Part shown: positions 23,425-28,390 of the stretch, piece by piece
Layout of the letters: each line of letters opens with the position of its first letter
Numbering within the stretch: position 1 is the stretch's first letter
Assembly (NCBI GenBank): GCA_958421035.1
Contig: CATZKS010000011.1
Span: 1 to 28,390, forward strand
From: an uncultured Collinsella sp.
GTDB lineage: Bacteria > Actinomycetota > Coriobacteriia > Coriobacteriales > Coriobacteriaceae
Length of the DNA stretch: 28,390 nt
Direction: 5' to 3'
Position numbers and translations under genes: made by a program
The notes under the pieces: model-generated
Told to the model about the DNA's origin: nothing
The model's input: the letters and a program-made list of their open reading frames with translations, nothing else
The model's database searches: none

Positions 23425-23780
23425 CCGCGGTCTCGTCCTACATCGCCTACGCGCGGGCACTCAATAGGCTGGGTTGGACGCCGGCCGAGTTTGTGGTAGC
23501 GGAGTCGTTTGTCATGCGCCTGCGCGGCATGCTGGGACGGCGTCCGGTTGCCGCCAACGGCTTGCCGCTCGTCATGGCGTTTCCACGCTGCTCTTCGGTC
23601 CATACGTGTTTTATGGCCTATCCCATCGACATCGCCTTCATCAATCGCGACGGCAATATCCTCGCGCGCTACGAAAACGTCCGTCCTTGGCACATGTGTT
23701 CCTGTCCCGGTGCCTGGGCGGTATTGGAACGCCCTTCAATCCTCGCTACACCTCCCACCCTCCAACAAGTGCCGGCGTAA
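23421..23780 (+). CDS. DUF192 family protein
   Basis: The 119-aa protein matches DUF192: MRLRGMLGRR near residue 32, then VHTCFMAYPIDIAFINRDG and the later PWHMC segment. The function of DUF192 is not known with certainty. It has no clear signal peptide here. GTG 23421 overlaps the stop of the TadE-like gene (GTGA), which makes it the last gene of the Tad operon. DUF192 genes are often found near Tad clusters, but I know of no established role in piliation. Confidence 0.82.
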   Translation: MTAVSSYIAYARALNRLGWTPAEFVVAESFVMRLRGMLGRRPVAANGLPLVMAFPRCSSVHTCFMAYPIDIAFINRDGNILARYENVRPWHMCSCPGAWAVLERPSILATPPTLQQVPA

Positions 23781-23784
23781 GAGA

Positions 23785-23814
23785 TTGACGACGGCGGACT
23801 TTCGTCATACGAAA
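23785..23814 (+). promoter_or_regulatory. Promoter with operator-like palindrome of the toxin-antitoxin-like pair
   Basis: TTGACG (23785-23790) is followed after 17 bp by TACGAA (23808-23813). The -10 lies within a perfect inverted repeat TTTCGT-CAT-ACGAAA (23800-23814). A ribbon-helix-helix protein is encoded in the same operon, so autorepression through this site is a natural guess. Confidence 0.45.
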
Positions 23815-23839
23815 TTGGGTAAGATGGAGGAGAAGATGC

Positions 23840-24106
23840 ATGGATGTTGAGATCCATCCGAACGCCAAAAAACACTTGACGGAAAAGCAGGTGCTTGGTG
23901 CCTGGTTCGCGGTTACTGAGTGCATTCGCCGCGAGTCGGAGGACGAGCCGCCGAGATGGCTTGCCATTGGATGGCTTCCAGATGGTCAAAGTGTGGAACT
24001 TGTTGCGGTCGAACTAATTCGTGGATGGCTCATTATTCATGCCCTGTCTCCGGTTCAGAAGAAATTCTGGCAAGAGATCGAGCGAGCTCGGCAGAGGGGT
24101 CGATGA
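23840..24106 (+). CDS. Small protein, possible toxin of a type II toxin-antitoxin pair
   Basis: The 88-aa protein is compact and mixed in charge, with a basic end (QKKFWQEIERARQRGR). I do not recognise a named toxin family; it resembles RelE/BrnT-sized proteins in length and genetic position only. GGAGGAG (23826-23832) precedes ATG 23840. Its stop overlaps the start of a ribbon-helix-helix gene by 4 nt. The pair has its own promoter and comes after the Tad operon. Toxin-first order occurs in families such as HigBA and BrnTA. Confidence 0.6.
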   Translation: MDVEIHPNAKKHLTEKQVLGAWFAVTECIRRESEDEPPRWLAIGWLPDGQSVELVAVELIRGWLIIHALSPVQKKFWQEIERARQRGR

Positions 24107-24390
24107 TGGGCAAGACGTATACGGCCGCTAATGGTCAGGTTGTAACGGATGAAATGATTGACGCGTGGTGCGAGTCGTACGAGCGCGGAGAGTTTCCGGA
24201 TGGCGAACACACCGTTGGTGGGATCGTGCGTGGACGGCCCCCGCTCTCAGGTGAGGGGACGGCAACGCTGTCGGTCAAGATTCCTCTGGGAATGAAGGAG
24301 GCCATTCGTCGACGGGCGGCTGCCGAGGGGATGACGCCAAGTGAGTTTGCCCGTGCGGCTCTGAGCGAAAAACTTCTTGCTGCCGGCTGA
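24103..24390 (+). CDS. Ribbon-helix-helix (CopG-like) protein, possible antitoxin
   Basis: The 95-aa protein has a C-terminal ribbon-helix-helix fold: the strand TATLSVKIP, helix GMKEAIRRRAAAEG, then MTPSEFARAALSEKLL. The N-terminal half (TYTAANGQVVTDEMIDAWC and the GRPPLSGEG turn) could bind the partner. AGAGGGG precedes the start at 24103 (ATG 24106 is also possible), and ATGA couples it to the upstream gene. It is likely to bind the operator-like palindrome at 23800-23814 together with its partner. Confidence 0.75.
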   Translation: MMGKTYTAANGQVVTDEMIDAWCESYERGEFPDGEHTVGGIVRGRPPLSGEGTATLSVKIPLGMKEAIRRRAAAEGMTPSEFARAALSEKLLAAG

Positions 24391-24453
24391 TGCCTCTGAC
24401 GTGCCGATTTATAGAACCGAGGCTGTGCTCAAAAACTTTTTTAAAATTCTCGG

Positions 24454-24481
24454 TTGACCGGAACGCGTCCTTGGTTATACT
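24454..24481 (+). promoter_or_regulatory. Promoter of tRNA-Phe
   Basis: TTGACC (24454-24459) and TATACT (24476-24481) are 16 bp apart. Transcription would start near 24488, exactly where a small hairpin GCCTTG-AAA-CAAGGC (24488-24502) begins, so the precursor 5' leader should be folded. Confidence 0.7.
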
Positions 24482-24513
24482 AATCAAGCCTTGAAACAAG
24501 GCACACCTCAAAT

Positions 24514-24586
<73 letters not shown>

Positions 24587-24599
24587 CCTTGAATTGACT

Positions 24600-24629
24600 A
24601 GGACCTCTGCAAAGGGGTCCTTTTCTTTT
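24600..24629 (+). terminator. Terminator of tRNA-Phe
   Basis: AGGACC (24600-24605) pairs with GGTCCT (24616-24621) and is followed by TTTTCTTTT (24621-24629). Confidence 0.85.
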
Positions 24630-24643
24630 ATCGAGGGCTCTGC

Positions 24644-24812
24644 GAAACTGCGTCCCGGAATTTGGCTTCAGAGTGGGATGCGTTTTCCGCTTTGAGGCCG
24701 CTTGGGAAAGCGCGACCCGGAATCCGGCGTCAGAATGGGATGTGCTTTCCTTTTGCGGTCTTTGGCGGAAACTGCGTCCCAGATCCCGCGCTCAGAACGG
24801 GATGCGCTTTCC
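24644..24812. repeat. Three tandem 45-nt hairpin repeats with exact 62-bp period
   Basis: Copies lie at 24644-24688, 24706-24750 and 24768-24812, each exactly 45 nt with 17-nt spacers. The first two match at 36 of 45 positions. Each copy is itself a hairpin: arm GAAAnnGCGnCCC against GGGATGnGnTTTC, with 12 of 13 pairs possible in each copy (including G-U) and an 18-nt loop containing CAGA. The bases that differ mostly keep pairing. The stretch lies in the gap of about 370 bp between the tRNA terminator and the next gene, and no gene is visible there. Confidence 0.85.
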
Positions 24813-24929
24813 GGCGCGTACTTCCGACGTGCGTGCACATCTCGGCGCGCCATCTCGGGCCCGCCCAGATATTCCTCCCGCTTTTGCGCCACTTTACAGA
24901 CCGTTCGGTCGTCTGTCCGCACGCGCGGG

Positions 24930-24981
24930 TATACTCAAAACGATACTTTTCCTATGCAATACGATGCAGGCTCGGCCTGCA
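24930..24981 (+). promoter_or_regulatory. Promoter and leader hairpin of the GH5-like gene
   Basis: A TATACT at 24930-24935 looks like a good -10, though no clear -35 is seen 16-18 bp upstream. A perfect hairpin TGCAGGC-TCG-GCCTGCA at 24965-24981 sits in the leader, just before the ribosome-binding site (AAGGGGG, 24989-24995). Confidence 0.45.
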
Positions 24982-25000
24982 CGATCCGAAGGGGGCAGTG

Positions 25001-26062
25001 ATGGAGAGGATACTCGGCGTTAATCTCTCTGGCTGGTTTATTCCCGAGCCTTGGGTGACCCCGTCGCTATACGCGGCGACCGGTGCATCCAACGCGGCCG
25101 AGCTGCAGGAGGCCATGGGCACCGCCGCCTATAACGAGCGCATGCGCCGTCATTACGAGACGTTTGTGAGCGAGGACGATTTCCGTCGCATGGCGCAGAT
25201 CGGTCTCAATGCCGTGCGTCTGCCGGTGCCCTGGTATGCCTTTGGCTCGCAGGAGTCCGATGCGTCCTACATCTCGGTTGTCGACTACATCGACCGTGCA
25301 ATTGAGTGGGCTGCCAAGTACGACATCCGCGTGCTGCTTGATCTAGCAACTGTGCCCGGTGGCCAGGGCGATTCCAACGATTCGCCCACCACGCCGGAGG
25401 CTGTCGCCGAGTGGCATTCGTCCACTAACGGCCGTCATGTCGCACTCGACGTGCTCGAGCGCTTGGCCGATCGCTACGGCGAGGCTGAGAGCTTGCTGGG
25501 TATTGAGCTGCTTGACACGCCGCAGATGAGTGTCCGCAAGAGCCTCTTCACCATGACGGATGGCATTCCTGCTCACTACCTGCGCAATTTCTATCGCGAT
25601 GCCTACGAGCTCGTCCGTTCGTATATGCCCGAGGATAAGATCGTCGTCTTCTCGTCGTCGGGGCATCCCAGCGAGTGGAAGCATTTTATGCGCGGCGCCA
25701 AGTACAAGAACGTCTACATGGACCTTCACCTGTACCATTACCGCGACGAGCATGCGCTCGACATCACGAGCCCCCGCGGGCTGACGACGGCGATTTCGCG
25801 TAACAAGCGCGAGCTCAAAGAAGCGATTTCGACTGGGTTCCCCGTGCTGGTGGGCGAATGGTCGGGCGCGGCGATCTTTGCCAACTCGTCGGTTACGCCC
25901 GAGGGCCGCAATGCCTACGAGCGCGTGTTTATCGCCAACCAACTGGCTTCGTTTGCGCCGGCTGCCGGTTGGTTCTTCCAAACGTGGAAGACCGAGAAGC
26001 GCATTGCAGCATGGGACGCCCGCGCGGCGCTCGGTACGCTCGAGCGCGGCATGATTGAATAG
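25001..26062 (+). CDS. Glycoside hydrolase family 5-like protein with altered acid/base site
   Basis: The 353-aa protein resembles the exo-1,3-beta-glucanase group of GH5: GVNLSGWFIPEPWVTPSLY at the start, GLNAVRLPVPW, LDLATVPGGQ, LHLYHYRDEHA and the nucleophile segment PVLVGEWSGA with E286. The acid/base motif, normally NEP, reads LLDTP here, with Thr173 where the catalytic Glu is expected. It also lacks a signal peptide, so it should be cytoplasmic. It may be a glycosidase with unusual chemistry or a non-catalytic sugar-binding protein. ATG 25001 follows AAGGGGG; the open frame further upstream runs through the repeat array and is not coding. rsmI follows after 6 nt. Confidence 0.82.
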   Translation: MERILGVNLSGWFIPEPWVTPSLYAATGASNAAELQEAMGTAAYNERMRRHYETFVSEDDFRRMAQIGLNAVRLPVPWYAFGSQESDASYISVVDYIDRAIEWAAKYDIRVLLDLATVPGGQGDSNDSPTTPEAVAEWHSSTNGRHVALDVLERLADRYGEAESLLGIELLDTPQMSVRKSLFTMTDGIPAHYLRNFYRDAYELVRSYMPEDKIVVFSSSGHPSEWKHFMRGAKYKNVYMDLHLYHYRDEHALDITSPRGLTTAISRNKRELKEAISTGFPVLVGEWSGAAIFANSSVTPEGRNAYERVFIANQLASFAPAAGWFFQTWKTEKRIAAWDARAALGTLERGMIE

Positions 26063-26068
26063 GTTGAT

Positions 26069-26947
26069 ATGACGCAAAACAGCGCCCATACGGGCAAACT
26101 CTATGTGGTCGGCACGCCCATCGGCAACCTGGGCGACCTGTCCCCGCGCGTTGGCGAGGCGTTTGCCGCCGCCGATGCCATCTGCTGCGAAGACACGCGT
26201 GTGACGTCAAAGCTGCTGATGCACCTGGGCATTTCCAAGCCGCTTGTCCGTTGCGACGAGAATGTGATCGCCAGCCGCGCCGCCGGCCTGGTCGACCGTC
26301 TGCTGGCGGGGGAGACCCTCGCCTTTGCCTCGGACGCCGGCATGCCGAGCGTGTCCGATCCCGGCCAGGCGCTGGTCGAGGCGGCACGTGAGGCCGATGT
26401 GCTCGTCGAAGTTATTCCCGGGCCCTCCGCTTGCGTCACGGCGCTCGTTTCGTCCGGCATTCCCTGTGAGCATTTTTTCTTTGAGGGCTTTTTGGGCCGA
26501 AAGCACGGCGACCGCGTGCGTCGTTTGCAGCGCCTTGCCGTGGTTCCCGGCGCACTCATCTTCTACGAGTCTCCACATCGCATCGTGGCGACGCTCGAGG
26601 CCGTGGCGGAGGTCTTTCCCCAACGTGAGGTTGCCGTCTGCCGCGAACTCACCAAGCTGCACGAGGAGGTCTTGCGCGGGCCCGCCGCCCAGCTCGCCGA
26701 GGAGCTGCGTGCTCGCGGCGAGGTAAAGGGCGAGATTGCGCTGGTCATCGCGCCGCCGAGCGAGTACGAGGAGGCCGGTATCGTGCCGGTTGGCGCCGCG
26801 GCAGCGGATCCCGACGAGGCCCTGTGCGAGGATATCCGCGCCGCGCTCGAGGAGGGGGAGCCCGCGTCTGCGGTGGCCAAGCGCCTGTCTCAGAAGTATT
26901 CGCGCCGCAAGCGCGATGTCTATGCCATGGTGCTCGATATGCAATAG
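26069..26947 (+). CDS. rsmI: 16S rRNA (cytidine(1402)-2'-O)-methyltransferase RsmI
   Basis: This enzyme methylates the ribose of C1402 in 16S rRNA, using S-adenosylmethionine. The 292-aa protein shows the tetrapyrrole-methylase-like fold: LYVVGTPIGNLGDLSPR, CEDTRVTSKLL, FASDAGMPSVSDPGQALV, VIPGPSACVTAL, FYESPHRI and ELTKLHEE. A short C-terminal region (LSQKYSRRKRDVYAMVL) matches the RsmI tail. ATG 26069 is 6 nt from the GH5-like gene, with a poor ribosome-binding site, so coupling to that gene is likely. Confidence 0.95.
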   Translation: MTQNSAHTGKLYVVGTPIGNLGDLSPRVGEAFAAADAICCEDTRVTSKLLMHLGISKPLVRCDENVIASRAAGLVDRLLAGETLAFASDAGMPSVSDPGQALVEAAREADVLVEVIPGPSACVTALVSSGIPCEHFFFEGFLGRKHGDRVRRLQRLAVVPGALIFYESPHRIVATLEAVAEVFPQREVAVCRELTKLHEEVLRGPAAQLAEELRARGEVKGEIALVIAPPSEYEEAGIVPVGAAAADPDEALCEDIRAALEEGEPASAVAKRLSQKYSRRKRDVYAMVLDMQ

Positions 26948-27016
26948 ATGGAGGATATCCAGCCCTTGCGCTAGAATCATCCCCTGTATGCAACGTTTTT
27001 CTGGAGGATAAACCCC

Positions 27017-28390
27017 ATGGATCAAAGCAAGCCTTCGTTCTTTATCACGACGCCCATCTACTACGTCAACGCCGATCCGCACCTGGGCACGGCTTATTCC
27101 ACCATCATCGCCGACGTTCAGGCCCGTTATCGTCGCTCCGCCGGCTATAACGTCAAGTTCCTGACCGGCATGGACGAGCACGGCGAGAAGGTCGCCGAGG
27201 CCGCAGCCAAGCACAACATGACGCCGCAGGAGTGGACCGACAGCCAGGCCCCGCACTTCAAGGAGCTTTGGAGCAAGCTCGAGATTTCCAACGACGACTT
27301 CATCCGCACCACCGAGCCGCGCCAGCATCATGCCGTGCAGTACCTGTGGGAGCGCATGAAGGAGTCCGGTTACCTGTATAAGGGCAGCTACGACGGTTGG
27401 TATTGCGTGCCTGACGAGACCTACTTCACCGATACGCAGGTCCAGAAGGGCGACGAGGAGTACGGCAGCGTCGGCCAGCACCTGTGCCCCGACTGCCACC
27501 GTCCGCTTGAGCGCGTGCAGGAGGAGTCCTACTTCTTTAAGCTTTCCGCCTTCCAGGACAAGCTGCTCAAGCTCTATGACGAGCACCCCGACTTTGTCGA
27601 GCCTGCGTTCCGCATGAACGAGGTTCGCAGCTTTGTCGAGGGCGGCCTTAACGACCTATCCGTGAGCCGTACGAGCTTTGACTGGGGCATTCAGGTCCCG
27701 TTTGACGAGGGCCACGTGACGTATGTGTGGTTCGATGCGCTGCTCAACTATATGACGGCCGTCGGCTACGGTGTCGACACCGACGAGGCGCGTGCCGAGC
27801 TGGCCTATCGCTGGCCCGCGCAGTTCCACATCGTGGGTAAGGACATCATCCGCTTCCACTGCGTCATTTGGCCCGCCATGCTCATGGCCATTGGCGAGGC
27901 CCTGCCCGAGCACGTCTTTGCCCACGGCTTCCTGACCGTGCGCAATGCCGAGACTGGCAAGGCCGAGAAGATGTCCAAGAGCCGCGGCAACGCCATCGCT
28001 CCGCAGGACGTTATCGACATGCTGGGCGTCGAGGGCTATCGCTACTACTTCATGACCGACGTCGTCCCCGGTACCGACGGCGCCATCAGCTTCGACCGCA
28101 TGGAGCAGGTCTACAACGCCGACCTGGCCAACAGCTGGGGCAACCTTATCTCGCGTTCGCTCAACATGAGCGGCAAGTACTTTGACGGTTGCGCGCCCGC
28201 CAAGCCCGCATCGTTCGATGCGTTCGACAACCCGTTGGCAAAGATTGCCGATGGCCTGGTCGATCGCTACATGGCCAAGATGGACGTGCTCGATTATGGT
28301 GGAGCTAAGGACGAGGTCATGGAGCTCATCCATGCCGCCAACCACTACATCGAGGACTCCGAGCCCTGGACGCTTGCCAAGGACGAGGCC
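27017..28390 (+). CDS. metG: Methionine--tRNA ligase (5' part; continues past the window end)
   Basis: This enzyme charges initiator and elongator tRNA-Met. The first 458 codons are present and open to the last base. Visible are the start SFFITTPIYYVN, the HIGH-type motif PHLGT (21-25), TGMDEHG, a knuckle with CPDC (157-160), WFDALLNYMTAVGY, FHCVIWPAMLMAIG and the KMSKS loop at 318-322. The anticodon-binding domain has begun (ADLANSWGNLISR). ATG 27017 follows GGAGG at 27003-27007. A TAGAAT at 26972-26977 may be a -10 element, but no clear -35 is seen. The usual C-terminal part lies beyond the window. Confidence 0.97.
   Translation, partial: MDQSKPSFFITTPIYYVNADPHLGTAYSTIIADVQARYRRSAGYNVKFLTGMDEHGEKVAEAAAKHNMTPQEWTDSQAPHFKELWSKLEISNDDFIRTTEPRQHHAVQYLWERMKESGYLYKGSYDGWYCVPDETYFTDTQVQKGDEEYGSVGQHLCPDCHRPLERVQEESYFFKLSAFQDKLLKLYDEHPDFVEPAFRMNEVRSFVEGGLNDLSVSRTSFDWGIQVPFDEGHVTYVWFDALLNYMTAVGYGVDTDEARAELAYRWPAQFHIVGKDIIRFHCVIWPAMLMAIGEALPEHVFAHGFLTVRNAETGKAEKMSKSRGNAIAPQDVIDMLGVEGYRYYFMTDVVPGTDGAISFDRMEQVYNADLANSWGNLISRSLNMSGKYFDGCAPAKPASFDAFDNPLAKIADGLVDRYMAKMDVLDYGGAKDEVMELIHAANHYIEDSEPWTLAKDEA

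Noticed and set aside
24392..24443. Terminator after the antitoxin-like gene (GCCTC 24392-24396 with GAGGC 24420-24424, T run at 24438-24442)
   Set aside because: The stem is only 5 bp with a long loop, and the T run is 13 nt away, so I cannot support it.
24644..24812. CRISPR array
   Set aside because: Three regular repeats with spacers, but the spacers are only 17 nt, the repeats diverge from copy to copy, and there are no cas genes.

Overview
The window is 28.4 kb of high-GC bacterial DNA. Its codon use, its protein flavour and the mix of a monoderm-type Tad pilus with Actinobacteria-like housekeeping genes suggest an actinobacterium of the class Coriobacteriia, most likely Collinsella or a close relative. 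This is inferred from recognition, not from a database search. Genes are densely packed. All are on the + strand except pyruvate kinase.

Region 1 (1-3976) is the pheST operon. It is preceded by the 3' half of a T-box leader, whose antiterminator and terminator helices can both be drawn, and it ends in a strong terminator. Region 2 (3956-6830) is a three-gene ECF metal transporter (cbiM/nikM-type, cbiQ, cbiO). Its promoter overlaps the pheST terminator and is followed by a GTGTTAC-N14-GTAACAC inverted repeat that looks like a NikR operator, so nickel is the favoured substrate. Region 3 (6874-9490) holds a predicted zinc-dependent phospholipase C-like protein converging on pyruvate kinase, with a strong pyk terminator between them. 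Region 4 (9681-12510) is a Ca2+-type P-type ATPase behind a leader that can hide its ribosome-binding site. Region 5 (12522-13989) has a long palindrome and rsgA.

Region 6 (14028-23780) is a compact, overlapping Tad/Flp pilus operon: cpaB, a TadZ/CpaE-like ATPase, tadA/cpaF, tadB, tadC, flp, a membrane-anchored unknown, a second pilin-like gene, tadE, a large TadG-like gene, a second tadE-like gene and a DUF192 gene. Four small proteins share one processing-like motif with Ala, not Gly, before the presumed cleavage site. No secretin and no prepilin peptidase is encoded here; the first fits a single-membrane cell, and the second must lie elsewhere.

Region 7 (23785-25000) holds a two-gene module that looks like a toxin-antitoxin pair with an operator-like palindrome in its promoter, then a tRNA-Phe(GAA), a terminator, and three 45-nt hairpin repeats spaced exactly 62 bp apart. 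Region 8 (25001-28390) has a GH5-like protein whose acid/base Glu position appears to be Thr, then rsmI and the first 458 codons of metG, which runs off the window.

The most noteworthy points are the hairpin repeat array, the SD-sequestering leader of the P-type ATPase, the putative NikR-controlled metal transporter, the toxin-antitoxin-like pair, the pilin motif shared by four Tad proteins, and the altered GH5 active site.
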